Both the position numbers and the translations under genes were made by a program. A DNA stretch of 64,000 nucleotides from an uncultured Eubacteriales bacterium. GTDB lineage: Bacteria > Bacillota > Clostridia > Oscillospirales > CAG-272. The stretch is from contig UQNQ01000007.1 in the NCBI GenBank assembly GCA_900542425.1, positions 11,370 through 75,369 on the forward strand, written 5' to 3'. The notes below the pieces were generated by a model. It ran no database searches and was not told where the DNA came from. It worked only from the letters and a program-made list of their open reading frames with translations. Positions 51,721-60,548 of this stretch are shown here, one piece after another. How positions within the stretch are numbered: the first letter of the stretch is position 1; each line of letters begins with the position of its first letter.

Positions 51721-52347
51721 ATGTGCAAGAAATCTGTTTTCGCGTGTTTTATTCTGTGCATAGCTACCATTCTTCTGCTTGCGCTTTCCGCATGCGGCGG
51801 TCCAGAAACGACGAGCACCACAGGTTCCTCCGGCGATACCGAAGCTACAGGCAGTGACACGACCTCAACCTCTGCGCCGTCCGAAGCCACAGAAACAACG
51901 ACAGCACTCTGGCAGCCGAATCTCGCCGGCGAGGTTTGGGATTTCAATCCGCTTTTCCCGCATACAGATGTAGATATAAATGACTACGACATTGAAATTA
52001 CTATCGATGAGACAGTATATTCTGAAGTGCCGGAGAGCATCTCCCTTAAAATCACAAACAAAACCGGGAAAAATATTTGGCTTTGCATTGCGGCTTATAT
52101 TGAAAAGCCCTATATGGTCGAATCCAGCCCCGGAAGCGGACATGATATACCCAGAGCTCCCGTTTGGGTTCGTCTCCCCTATTACATTTGGCCTACATGG
52201 GCTGAATTGGAAGTTTCTGAAACGTCATGGGAAATCGACCTCACCAAATATTGGAGAGAGCCTTATGAATTTACACCCGGCAAATATCGTATCACCCTCT
52301 TTTTCCCGGACGGACCGCACTATGCCTATTTTGAAATAACCGGATAA
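51721..52347 (+). CDS. Secreted lipoprotein with C-terminal Ig-like domain
   Basis: The 208-residue protein has a lipoprotein signal (about 1-25, LLALSACGG) and a Thr/Ser/Glu linker (about 26-62). The beta-rich domain (about 75-208) contains ESISLKITNKTGKNIWL and YEFTPGKYRITLFF, typical of bacterial Ig-like modules that open secreted proteins. AAGGAGG lies upstream of the ATG, 10 bases after the protease stop, so the two are co-expressed; it could be a partner or substrate-binding subunit of that protease (inference). Confidence 0.82.
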   Translation: MCKKSVFACFILCIATILLLALSACGGPETTSTTGSSGDTEATGSDTTSTSAPSEATETTTALWQPNLAGEVWDFNPLFPHTDVDINDYDIEITIDETVYSEVPESISLKITNKTGKNIWLCIAAYIEKPYMVESSPGSGHDIPRAPVWVRLPYYIWPTWAELEVSETSWEIDLTKYWREPYEFTPGKYRITLFFPDGPHYAYFEITG

Positions 52348-52390
52348 TTCCTCGTTTGTGTTCCCACAGAAATCATATGCCATGAAATGT

Positions 52391-52409
52391 GCCGGATAAG
52401 GGATCCGGC
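52391..52409 (+). terminator. Short terminator after the Ig-like lipoprotein
   Basis: GCCGGAT and ATCCGGC with a 5-base loop, followed by TCTATTTCTGTATTTT. Confidence 0.6.
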
Positions 52410-52450
52410 TCTATTTCTGTATTTTCCCACTTGTGAAAAGGAGCCCTCAT

Positions 52451-53176
52451 ATGCGTCTCGATAAATTTTTGTCGGAAACTGGTACCGCTTCCCGCTCTGA
52501 AAGCCGCAAAGCCGCTAAAATCGGCAGTATCACCGTCAACGGGGGTCTTATTTCGGATGTTTCCGTCCATATCGATCCGACCCGCGATGAAATTTTTTAT
52601 ATGGGAGAGCGCGTCGTTTATCAGAAATATGTTTACCTTATGCTAAATAAGCCGGACGGCGTAATCTCTGCCACCGATGACGGAAAAGAACGTACCGTAC
52701 TTGACCTTTTGCCGGACAAATACCGGAAAATAGGACTTTTTCCGTGCGGGAGACTTGATAAAAATACAACGGGACTTCTGATTCTGACCAACAATGGCAC
52801 CCTTGCACATAAGCTTCTGTCTCCCAAGAATCATGTGGAAAAAACTTACCGTTTTACCTGTGGGAAGCCTTTGACCGACGCCGACTGCACACTTCTGCGT
52901 CAGGGAGTGGATATCGGTGAAAAACATTCCACAGCACCGGCAATACTCACCCTTTTTTCAGACTGTTCGGGCGAAATCACCGTTACAGAAGGAAAATATC
53001 ATCAAATTAAGCGAATGTTTCAGGCAATATGCAATCGGATTGTTTCTCTTGAACGAATTTCTTTTGCCGGAATCACACTGGATCCGTCGCTTCCAAGAGG
53101 GGGCTTTCGGTCGCTGACGTCTGCCGAAACAAAAAAAATAGAAGAGAATCCAAGGAATACACAAACACTCATATAA
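52451..53176 (+). CDS. RsuA/RluB-family pseudouridine synthase
   Basis: The ATG at 52451 has AAAGGAG upstream; the frame gives 241 residues. An S4 RNA-binding domain (about 1-60, MRLDKFLSETGTASRSESRK) is followed by the synthase domain with the catalytic aspartate in GRLDKNTTGLLILTNNG (about 98-114) and the RsuA-type EGKYHQIKRMF near the C-terminus. It isomerises a uridine in 16S (RsuA) or 23S (RluB) rRNA; which cannot be decided here, though EGKYHQIKRM favours RsuA. It precedes tex by about 30 bases. Confidence 0.9.
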   Translation: MRLDKFLSETGTASRSESRKAAKIGSITVNGGLISDVSVHIDPTRDEIFYMGERVVYQKYVYLMLNKPDGVISATDDGKERTVLDLLPDKYRKIGLFPCGRLDKNTTGLLILTNNGTLAHKLLSPKNHVEKTYRFTCGKPLTDADCTLLRQGVDIGEKHSTAPAILTLFSDCSGEITVTEGKYHQIKRMFQAICNRIVSLERISFAGITLDPSLPRGGFRSLTSAETKKIEENPRNTQTLI

Positions 53177-53208
53177 ATGTTCAAAATGATAAAATCGGAG
53201 GTTTCAAT

Positions 53209-55362
53209 ATGGATATCAATGCAAAACTCAGCGAGGAGCTTTCCATAAAACCGGCACAAGTTGAGGCAGCAGTAAAACTCATTGATGACGGGAATACCAT
53301 CCCGTTTATTGCCCGCTACCGTAAAGAAGTGACCGGTTCCCTTGACGATGAACAGCTTCGCGCGCTTTATGACAGGCTCAACTATCTGCGGGGACTGGAG
53401 AAACGCAAGGAAGAAGTTTACCATGCCATTTCGGAGCAAGGGAAAATGACTCCGGAAATAGAGGAAGCGCTTCAAAATGCCACCATTCTCGCAGAAATCG
53501 AAGATATTTACCGGCCCTATAAGCAAAAGAAAAAAACAAGAGCGTCCGTCGCAAAAGAAAAAGGGCTCGCGCCGCTTGCGGAACTTCTTTCCGCACAAAA
53601 AGACCGTTATAACACATCTCTTCCCGACATCGCGGCAGAATATATAAGTGAAGAAAAAAATGTCGCCTCAGCGGAAGAAGCACTTGCCGGCGCAATGGAT
53701 ATCCTTGCTGAAGAAATATCCGACAACGCGGATTACCGGCGTGACATCCGCGCTCTGACCTATGAATATGCTTTTCTTTCCGTAAAAAACGCAAAAGATG
53801 AAGATTCCGTATATTCTATGTATTATGATTACAACGAAAAGCTCTCAAACGTCCCTTCCCATCGGATTCTCGCGATCAACAGAGGAGAAAAAGAAGAATA
53901 CTTGAAGGTATCCGTGGATATTTCTAAGGATATCCCCCTCAACTATCTGGTTTATCAGGTTGTTACCAATCCTCACAGTCCGGCTTTTTCCTATGTTGTC
54001 GCTGCAATGGTGGACAGCTACGATCGGCTGATTGCACCATCCATCGAACGAGAGCTTCGTTCCGATTTATTTGATACGGCAAGCGAAGGCGCAATCAAGC
54101 TCTTCTCACAAAATCTCAAAAATCTTCTCATGCAGGCGCCGATCAAAGGCAAAACCGTACTTGGCTTTGATCCCGGATATCGTACAGGCTGTAAGCTTGC
54201 CGTGGTAGACAAAACAGGAAAAGTGTTGGATACTGCCGTTATTTATCCGACAAAGCCACAGGAAAAAATCGAAGAATCCAAAAAAATCATACGGCGCCTC
54301 ATTGAAAAATATGACGTTGACATCATCTCAATCGGCAACGGAACGGCCTCCAAGGAAAGCGAGATTTTTATTGCCGACACACTCAAAGAGTTGGGTGGCA
54401 AAACCAAATATCTTGTGACAAGCGAAGCGGGAGCCTCCGTTTATTCCGCCTCCAAACTCGGTGCACAGGAATTCCCGGATTTCGATGTTACACAACGCAG
54501 TGCCGTCTCCATCGCACGCCGGATTCAGGATCCGCTGGCGGAGCTTGTCAAAATCGATCCCAAATCCATCGGCGTCGGACAATACCAGCATGATATGAAG
54601 CAGGCAAGGCTCGACGAAGCACTTTCCGGTGTTGTCGAGGATTGTGTCAATGCCGTCGGCGTAGATGTCAATACTGCTTCGTATTCCCTGCTTGAACATA
54701 TCGCAGGGATCAACGCCGCCTCCGCAAAAAACATTGTCAAATACAGAGAGGAAAACGGCGAGTTTCACCGACGCGCCGAAATTATGAAAGTACCGAGAAT
54801 CGGTGCCAAAGCATATGAACAATGCGCAGGCTTTCTTCGCGTTTCCGGTTCTGACGAAATTTTTGATAACACCGGAATTCATCCGGAATCCTATGACAAA
54901 GCTAAAATTCTCATCGGCAAATTCGGATATACAAAAAAAGATATTACAAGCGCAGGACTTCCGGGACTCCGAAAAGCTGCCGAGGCTTACGGAATCGAAA
55001 AACTGGCAGGAGAACTCTCTACCGGCGAGCCCACCGTTCTTGATATCATCACTGAGCTTGAAAAGCCGGGACGGGATATCCGTGATTCTCTTCCGACGCC
55101 TGAACTTCGCTCGGATATTCTGGATATTTCCGATTTATCGGTCGGTATGGTGCTGGATGGCGTCGTTCGTAATGTCATTGACTTCGGCGCTTTTGTTGAT
55201 ATCGGCGTTCATCAGGATGGTCTTGTCCATATTTCCGAAATCTGTCAAAAATATATCAAACATCCCAGTGAAGTCCTTTCTGTCGGTGACCATGTCAAGG
55301 TAAAAATCAAGGCGATTGATCTTGCCAAGAAACGGATCGGTCTCACGATGAAAGATTTTTAA
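53209..55362 (+). CDS. Tex-like RNA-binding transcription accessory protein
   Basis: The 717-residue protein has the Tex N-terminal helical domain (about 1-200, NTIPFIARYRKEVTGSLDDEQL). A YqgF-like RNase H fold (about 320-420, LGFDPGYRTGCKLAVVD) follows, then helix-hairpin-helix repeats (about 490-560, LLEHIAGINAASAKNIVKY) and a C-terminal S1 domain (about 645-715, VLDGVVRNVIDFGAFVDIG). Tex proteins bind nucleic acid and affect transcription or virulence genes. The length matches the family. It is probably co-transcribed with the pseudouridine synthase. Confidence 0.94.
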   Translation: MDINAKLSEELSIKPAQVEAAVKLIDDGNTIPFIARYRKEVTGSLDDEQLRALYDRLNYLRGLEKRKEEVYHAISEQGKMTPEIEEALQNATILAEIEDIYRPYKQKKKTRASVAKEKGLAPLAELLSAQKDRYNTSLPDIAAEYISEEKNVASAEEALAGAMDILAEEISDNADYRRDIRALTYEYAFLSVKNAKDEDSVYSMYYDYNEKLSNVPSHRILAINRGEKEEYLKVSVDISKDIPLNYLVYQVVTNPHSPAFSYVVAAMVDSYDRLIAPSIERELRSDLFDTASEGAIKLFSQNLKNLLMQAPIKGKTVLGFDPGYRTGCKLAVVDKTGKVLDTAVIYPTKPQEKIEESKKIIRRLIEKYDVDIISIGNGTASKESEIFIADTLKELGGKTKYLVTSEAGASVYSASKLGAQEFPDFDVTQRSAVSIARRIQDPLAELVKIDPKSIGVGQYQHDMKQARLDEALSGVVEDCVNAVGVDVNTASYSLLEHIAGINAASAKNIVKYREENGEFHRRAEIMKVPRIGAKAYEQCAGFLRVSGSDEIFDNTGIHPESYDKAKILIGKFGYTKKDITSAGLPGLRKAAEAYGIEKLAGELSTGEPTVLDIITELEKPGRDIRDSLPTPELRSDILDISDLSVGMVLDGVVRNVIDFGAFVDIGVHQDGLVHISEICQKYIKHPSEVLSVGDHVKVKIKAIDLAKKRIGLTMKDF

Positions 55363-55487
55363 TTTATTAGTTTTTTTCTCAATTTTCGTTCCTGTTCAAT
55401 AATATTTCACTGGTTTTGTGCAAAAGCAACAAATAAAAACCGGAAATTTTGGAGATTTACCCTCTTTCAAAAATAGAGAATGTCTGT

Positions 55488-55493
55488 TATAAT
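55488..55493 (+). promoter_or_regulatory. Possible promoter of the sugar ABC ATPase gene
   Basis: A perfect TATAAT with only a weak -35 (TTTCAA) 17 bases upstream. The leader from here to the ATG at 55631 contains an AACGCG/CGCGTT mini-hairpin at about 55540. Nothing else is recognised in the gap after tex. Confidence 0.5.
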
Positions 55494-55630
55494 AATATCG
55501 TTACATTAGCAATGACACTTTTATTTTTAAAAATATGGAACGCGCTTCTCCGCGTTTTCCGCACATCTCTCATCGGCGGCTGAGTGATGGAATATAAAAA
55601 TTCGTTATGTCGCCGAGAACGGAGTCTCAT

Positions 55631-56803
55631 ATGGCAAGTCTGTCCTTAAGACACATTTACAAAAAATATCCCGGCGGAGTAACCGCGGTATCTGACTTCT
55701 GTCTTGAAGTCAAGGATACGGAATTCATCATATTCGTCGGTCCTTCCGGTTGCGGTAAATCCACAACGCTTCGTATGATTGCGGGACTTGAAGAAATTAC
55801 AGAGGGCGAACTTTTCATCGGCGATAAGCTCGTCAACGATGTAGCACCAAAAGACAGAGATATCGCAATGGTGTTCCAGAACTACGCTCTGTATCCGCAC
55901 ATGACCGTATTTGACAACATGGCGTTCGGTCTGAAGCTCCGTAAAATGCCCAAAGAAACCATCAAACGCAAAGTAGAGGAAGCCGCACGTATTTTGGATA
56001 TTACCCACCTGCTCGACCGTTATCCGAAAGCGCTGTCCGGTGGTCAGAAACAGCGTGTGGCACTCGGACGTGCTATCGTCCGTGACCCGCAGGTATTCCT
56101 GCTTGACGAACCGCTTTCCAACCTCGACGCAAAACTTCGTGCTGCGATGAGAACCGAAATCACAAAGCTTCACAACAAGCTTGGTGCAACGTTTATTTAC
56201 GTTACGCACGACCAGGTTGAGGCTATGACGATGGCGACAAGAATCGTCGTTATGAAAGACGGTATCATTCAGCAGGTAGATTCTCCTCAGAATTTGTATG
56301 ATAATCCCGTCAATCTTTTTGTGGCTGGCTTTATCGGAACACCGCAGATGAACTTCATCAACTGCACGCTTGAAAAAGAAGCCGGCGGGGTCTATTTGAA
56401 ATTCGGTGAAGTCAAAATCAAGCTTCCTGAAGAAAAAGGCAATCTTCCCGAACTTCAGCCTTATATGGGCAAGGAAGTCATCGCGGGCGTTCGTCCTGAA
56501 TGTATTGTTGATACCCCGATGCAGATTGCAGCACTTGAGGAATGTTCCTTTGAGGCATATGTCGACGTAACGGAGCTCATGGGTGCTGAAATCTATCTTT
56601 ATCTGATTGCAAACAGAGTCGTTGTCGATGAAGAACTTGCCAAGAGAAAGAATATCGTCATCGATAAATCCGGCGAGGTCAAGTTGACCGCAAGAGTCTC
56701 TCCGAGATCTACCGCACAAGTCGGTGAAAACATCAAGGTTGCCATTGATACGACAAGAGTGCATATCTTTGACAAAGACACAGAAAAGTGCATCTGCCAT
56801 TGA
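55631..56803 (+). CDS. MsmK/UgpC/MalK-type sugar ABC transporter ATPase
   Basis: The ATG at 55631 follows ACGGAGT and gives 390 residues. Walker A GPSGCGKST (about 37-45), the Q-loop, the signature LSGGQKQRVALGRA (about 135-148) and Walker B VFLLDEPLSNLDAKL are all present. The C-terminal TOBE/OB domains (about 240-385) are typical of CUT1 carbohydrate importers. In Firmicutes one such ATPase often serves several sugar permeases encoded elsewhere. No permease or binding protein is in the window, so it is likely a shared energising subunit. A terminator follows. Confidence 0.93.
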   Translation: MASLSLRHIYKKYPGGVTAVSDFCLEVKDTEFIIFVGPSGCGKSTTLRMIAGLEEITEGELFIGDKLVNDVAPKDRDIAMVFQNYALYPHMTVFDNMAFGLKLRKMPKETIKRKVEEAARILDITHLLDRYPKALSGGQKQRVALGRAIVRDPQVFLLDEPLSNLDAKLRAAMRTEITKLHNKLGATFIYVTHDQVEAMTMATRIVVMKDGIIQQVDSPQNLYDNPVNLFVAGFIGTPQMNFINCTLEKEAGGVYLKFGEVKIKLPEEKGNLPELQPYMGKEVIAGVRPECIVDTPMQIAALEECSFEAYVDVTELMGAEIYLYLIANRVVVDEELAKRKNIVIDKSGEVKLTARVSPRSTAQVGENIKVAIDTTRVHIFDKDTEKCICH

Positions 56804-56814
56804 TTGAACCCTGA

Positions 56815-56843
56815 TAAGCCCCGCTTCCATTCAGCGGGGCTTA
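56815..56843 (+). terminator. Intrinsic terminator after the ABC ATPase gene
   Basis: An 11-bp perfect stem (TAAGCCCCGCT and its complement) with a 7-base loop, followed by ACTTTTTAAA. Confidence 0.9.
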
Positions 56844-56875
56844 CTTTTTAAAAACATCTGAAAGGAAACCGGAAC

Positions 56876-57343
56876 GTGAAACTGTACGTTAAGCAAAAAG
56901 TCTTTTCTTTCCGCGACAGCTTTACCGTTAAGGATGAGGAAGGAAATGACCGTTATACCGTCGTCGGCGATTTCTTTTCTTTTCCGAAAGCACTTCGTGT
57001 TTATGATATGTCAGAAACGGAATTGCTCAAAATTCAGCGAAAACTCTTTACATTCCTTCCCCGCTATCAAATTTTCAGGAATAATTCCCTTGCCGCCGAA
57101 ATTGCGAAAGAATTTTCCTTCTTCACGCCAAAGTATTATATGGACGGAGCCCCTTATACAATAGAAGGCGACTTTCTGTCTCATGACTATGAAATTCTGC
57201 GTGACGGCATTTCGGTCGCTCAGATCGGGAAGGAATGGTTTACATGGGGTGACAGTTATGTCATTGACATGAAGGAAACAGAGGATGAGCTTATGATGCT
57301 TTCCATCTTAATCATAATAGACTGCGTGCTTTCTTCTGACTGA
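56876..57343 (+). CDS. LURP-one/scramblase-like family protein
   Basis: The 155-residue beta-rich protein begins at a GTG (AAAGGAAAC upstream). It shows the repeated strand pattern of LURP-one proteins, such as YVKQKVFSFRDSFTVKDEEG and DYEILRDGISVAQIGKEWF, followed by YVIDMKETEDELMMLSILIIID. Its role is unknown in bacteria; the Tubby/LURP-one fold suggests lipid or membrane association. It may be co-transcribed with the downstream glycosidase, 26 bases away. Confidence 0.8.
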   Translation: MKLYVKQKVFSFRDSFTVKDEEGNDRYTVVGDFFSFPKALRVYDMSETELLKIQRKLFTFLPRYQIFRNNSLAAEIAKEFSFFTPKYYMDGAPYTIEGDFLSHDYEILRDGISVAQIGKEWFTWGDSYVIDMKETEDELMMLSILIIIDCVLSSD

Positions 57344-57369
57344 GAAATATAAGAAAGGATAGAATAATC

Positions 57370-58707
57370 ATGGTAAAAATTACATTTATCGGTGCCGGAA
57401 GCACCGTATTCGTAAAAAACGTCATCGGAGATTGCCTTCTGTGTGATGCCATGCATCAAGCGGAAATCGCACTTTACGACATTGATTCGGAACGGCTTGC
57501 CGAATCGGAAGAGCTGATTCTGGCACTAAATAAAAGCATCAATCAAAACAGGGCAACCATCAAAACCTATTGCGGACTCCAAAACAGACGCGCCGCACTT
57601 GCCGGCGCGGATTTTGTAATCAATGCAGTGCAGGTCGGACTTTATTCACCCTGTACGGTCATCGACTTTGAAATTCCGAAAAAATACGGACTTCGTCAAA
57701 CCATTGGCGATACCCTTGGAATCGGGGGAATTTTCCGTGCGCTTCGTACCATTCCCGTACTTCGCGGTATTGCCGAAGACATGTCCGCAGTTTGTCCAAA
57801 TGCATGGTTTCTCAATTATACCAACCCCATGGCAATGCTGACCGGCTTTATGCAACGGTATACCGATATCAAAACGATCGGTCTTTGCCACAGCGTACAG
57901 ACATGCGCGGATACGGTACTGCGCGAATGCGGCATCGAGGTTACCGGTCATAAGGAGCTGATTGCCGGTATTAATCATATGGCATGGCTCTTAACACTGG
58001 AAGACCTTAACGGTAATGATTTGTATCCTGAAGTGCGCCGGATCGCCGCAGAAAAAAATCTGTCCCCCGAAGGACACCGCGACATGGTTCGTTTTGATTA
58101 TATTCTCAGATTCGGATATTACTGTACGGAAAGCAGTGAGCATAATGCCGAATACAATCCGTTTTACATCAAATCAAACTATCCGGAGCTGATAGAAAAA
58201 TATCATATACCGCTCGATGAATATCCTCGTCGCTGTGTCAATCAAATCGAAAGATGGAAAGCACAAAAAGATGAAATCCTAAACGGCGGCAATATCGAGC
58301 ACAGCCGAAGCATCGAATACGCATCGCATATTCTGGAAGCCATCATTACCAATACACCATACCGAATCGGGGGCAACGTCATTAACCATGGGTTGATTTC
58401 CAATCTGGTAAAAGACGCTTGCGTAGAAGTTCCCTGCCTCGTGGACGGGACCGGAATTTCTCCAATCTATGTTGGGGCACTTCCCCCTCAATGTGCGGCC
58501 ATGAATATGACAAATATCAATGTTCAGCTTCTCACCATTGAAGCCGCCGTAACCGGCAAAAAAGAGCTTGTCTACAATGCGGCAATGCTGGATCCCCATA
58601 CTGCGTCAGAACTCTCTATTGATGACATCGTTTCCATGTGTGACGAACTGCTTGAAGCGCATAAAGCAGCAGGATATCCCTGCCTTGGCGCAAATCTTAT
58701 GTTCTGA
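57370..58707 (+). CDS. melA: Family 4 glycoside hydrolase, probable alpha-galactosidase
   Basis: The 445-residue protein starts with the NAD-binding motif FIGAGSTVFVKNVIGD and has INAVQVGLYSP, the substrate/metal segment NYTNPMAM, GLCHSVQ with the manganese-binding cysteine (about 173) and NHMAW with the histidine (about 202). Family 4 enzymes use NAD and a divalent metal for a redox-assisted cleavage. The sequence pattern is closest to MelA alpha-galactosidases among the family members I recall, but alpha-glucuronidase cannot be excluded. Together with the ABC ATPase it suggests use of galactosides such as melibiose or raffinose. Confidence 0.87.
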   Translation: MVKITFIGAGSTVFVKNVIGDCLLCDAMHQAEIALYDIDSERLAESEELILALNKSINQNRATIKTYCGLQNRRAALAGADFVINAVQVGLYSPCTVIDFEIPKKYGLRQTIGDTLGIGGIFRALRTIPVLRGIAEDMSAVCPNAWFLNYTNPMAMLTGFMQRYTDIKTIGLCHSVQTCADTVLRECGIEVTGHKELIAGINHMAWLLTLEDLNGNDLYPEVRRIAAEKNLSPEGHRDMVRFDYILRFGYYCTESSEHNAEYNPFYIKSNYPELIEKYHIPLDEYPRRCVNQIERWKAQKDEILNGGNIEHSRSIEYASHILEAIITNTPYRIGGNVINHGLISNLVKDACVEVPCLVDGTGISPIYVGALPPQCAAMNMTNINVQLLTIEAAVTGKKELVYNAAMLDPHTASELSIDDIVSMCDELLEAHKAAGYPCLGANLMF

Positions 58708-58836
58708 GAATAGAATCTGCGCCGGAATAGGCTTTTCCGTAGCGGAATTGTCTTTCTTGGAACTGCCTGCTTGCTATCTAAGGATATCTTCTATCACAAT
58801 GCTTACGCGATGGATACGCATCATAAAATTCATAAA

Positions 58837-58864
58837 AAAAGACCGGCAGCTGCCGGTCTTTTTT
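58837..58864. terminator. Bidirectional terminator between the glycosidase and spoIIIAH
   Basis: A perfect 14-bp-per-arm palindrome (AAAAGACCGGCAGC and its complement, no loop bases) with A and T runs on both sides. The 125 bases before it after the glycosidase stop hold nothing recognised. Confidence 0.95.
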
Positions 58865-58865
58865 C

Positions 58866-59516
58866 TTATTTTTCTGCGATGGTTACGTTTTCGGGAAGGA
58901 TATCTGCCTGCAGATAAACAATTTCAAGAATCTGAGACAGTTGATTGGGCTGAAGTCCTTCGCTCTTTACAATGATATTTGCCTTATCACCGTTGATAAC
59001 AGCAACACATTCCTCAAAGCCTTTTGCTTTAATCAGAGATTCGATATTTGCTTCTTTCTCAATGGTAGCAGCAATAGCGGCAATATCAGCAAGAGCCTGC
59101 TCTTTGGCAGATTCGAGAGAATCTGCATCGTCTACAACACCCTGAAGCACTTCAATCGCTTCATCTCTTGCTCTTTGGCGTTCAATCTGAGAAGCTGCAA
59201 AATAATTTGTGACTTCTTCTTCTCCGGACTGAGATACATCGTCAGTCTCTCCGGGAAGATTCGCATTGAGATCATCGTCAGGATTTGTGCTTCCGCCGAA
59301 CAATGCCCAGTTGACATAAACGGCGACTCCGATTAAAAGTACCGAAAGTACAATGACAAGATTTCTTACCCCAAACTTTTTGATGCCCTTTTCTCCGCTG
59401 GCAAATATGCTCTTAAATTTGAATTCCTTTTTCTCTGCCTGAGGAAGATCAAGGACTCCCGTGTCCTGCTCCTGCGCCATACCCGCTCTCATTGCGGCTC
59501 TCTCTTCGTTTCTCAT
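58866..59516 (-). CDS. spoIIIAH: Stage III sporulation protein AH
   Basis: The ATG at 59516 has AAGGAG eight bases upstream, giving 216 residues. A cytoplasmic start, one membrane helix (about 45-67, VLSVLLIGVAVYVNWALF) and an extracellular YscJ/FliF-like domain (about 95-215) with ERQRARDEAIEVLQGVVDD and the ring-building fold are present. SpoIIIAH pairs with forespore SpoIIQ across the two membranes and forms a ring of the channel. It is the last gene of the operon. Confidence 0.93.
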   Translation of the reverse strand: MRNEERAAMRAGMAQEQDTGVLDLPQAEKKEFKFKSIFASGEKGIKKFGVRNLVIVLSVLLIGVAVYVNWALFGGSTNPDDDLNANLPGETDDVSQSGEEEVTNYFAASQIERQRARDEAIEVLQGVVDDADSLESAKEQALADIAAIAATIEKEANIESLIKAKGFEECVAVINGDKANIIVKSEGLQPNQLSQILEIVYLQADILPENVTIAEK

Positions 59517-59538
59517 CTTCAATTCTCCTTTTTTATAA

Positions 59539-60042
59539 TTATTTTGTTCCTACAATACAGATTCGGTTGCTGGATACGTCAAGCGCTGTTGAAATGACAC
59601 GAATGAGCTTTGCCTGAATCTCCGGATTGTCTCCCCCCGGGCAGGCGACAGAAACGCCCTCCACCTTCGGATAGACCTCCTTGAGAAGGATTAACTCATC
59701 TGAGCCGTTTTCCGTTTTTACGGTTATGTACTCCTTTGCCGAATAATTTTCGTCAAGTTCCTCGTTAGATACATAAATATATTCGGGACCCGATGAAATA
59801 CTGACAATGACTTTCACACAATCCGAACCTGTAATTTGTTCTGTTATGGTTTTAATTTTATTCTCAAGCATCTCAATATATTCCAATGTAGCTTGATTTT
59901 TTTCCGACATATTTTCCGTATTTGCTGCTTCTTTTCTTTTTTCCCCCACCGTTCCGATGATAATGAGAAGGATTCCGATAAACCCAATCACGGCAAGCAA
60001 AATTCCTTTCTTTTTTCCAGACATTTTGTCAAACAAGCTCAT
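59539..60042 (-). CDS. spoIIIAG: Stage III sporulation protein AG
   Basis: The 167-residue protein has an N-terminal membrane helix (about 11-32, GILLAVIGFIGILLIIIGT) and an extracellular ring-building domain (about 70-165) with VKVIVSISSGPEYIYVSNEE and VEGVSVACPGGDNPEIQAKL. SpoIIIAG forms the large ring of the channel that links mother cell and forespore. It overlaps spoIIIAF by four bases. Confidence 0.93.
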   Translation of the reverse strand: MSLFDKMSGKKKGILLAVIGFIGILLIIIGTVGEKRKEAANTENMSEKNQATLEYIEMLENKIKTITEQITGSDCVKVIVSISSGPEYIYVSNEELDENYSAKEYITVKTENGSDELILLKEVYPKVEGVSVACPGGDNPEIQAKLIRVISTALDVSSNRICIVGTK

Positions 60043-60527
60043 GAATCTCCCTCCGATATTATGATTTCGCTTTTTCCAAGAAACATTTCATCTATATAAT
60101 TTTTAATATTCTCATGATTTTTGGACGACGGCAATCCGAGAATGATCTTGGTAATTTCAATATTGGAAAGATCTGTTGTATCCAATTCAATTTCACAGGA
60201 TACCGCATCCTCGTCAAGAGAAAATTTTGTACAGATAAGGGAGCATATCGCTTTTTCAATCTCATTTTTACTTGCTTTCACCACTGCGCTTTCAATTTTT
60301 TCGGATTCCTGTGCTACCGCGTCCTCAAATGCATCTTCAAGTCGAATTTTTTCAGGCAGATTTGTCACAGCCGAAATCATCGGCGCCACCACCGCAGCCA
60401 ATATGCATACGGATATGATAAAATTGATATACTTTTTCACATTTCCTTCAGGAGCTACTGCGAACAGAATACCCGAAACCGCTGTCAGAACGATAACTTC
60501 TCCAAAATAGGATAAGATTTCACTCAT
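60039..60527 (-). CDS. spoIIIAF: Stage III sporulation protein AF
   Basis: The 162-residue protein has two membrane helices (about 8-27 and 33-52, ending ISVCILAAVVAPMISA) and a soluble domain (about 80-155) that ends in the strand pattern CEIELDTTDLSNIEITKIIL. It is part of the mother-cell channel complex needed for SigG activity after engulfment. It lies between AE and AG in the canonical order. Confidence 0.9.
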   Translation of the reverse strand: MSEILSYFGEVIVLTAVSGILFAVAPEGNVKKYINFIISVCILAAVVAPMISAVTNLPEKIRLEDAFEDAVAQESEKIESAVVKASKNEIEKAICSLICTKFSLDEDAVSCEIELDTTDLSNIEITKIILGLPSSKNHENIKNYIDEMFLGKSEIIISEGDS

Positions 60528-60548
60528 ATGTACCTCCTCAGATCCCGG

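Noticed and set aside
55646..56830. 394-codon minus-strand frame opposite the sugar ABC ATPase
   Set aside because: The plus frame carries all ABC motifs and a proper start; the antisense translation has no recognisable domain.
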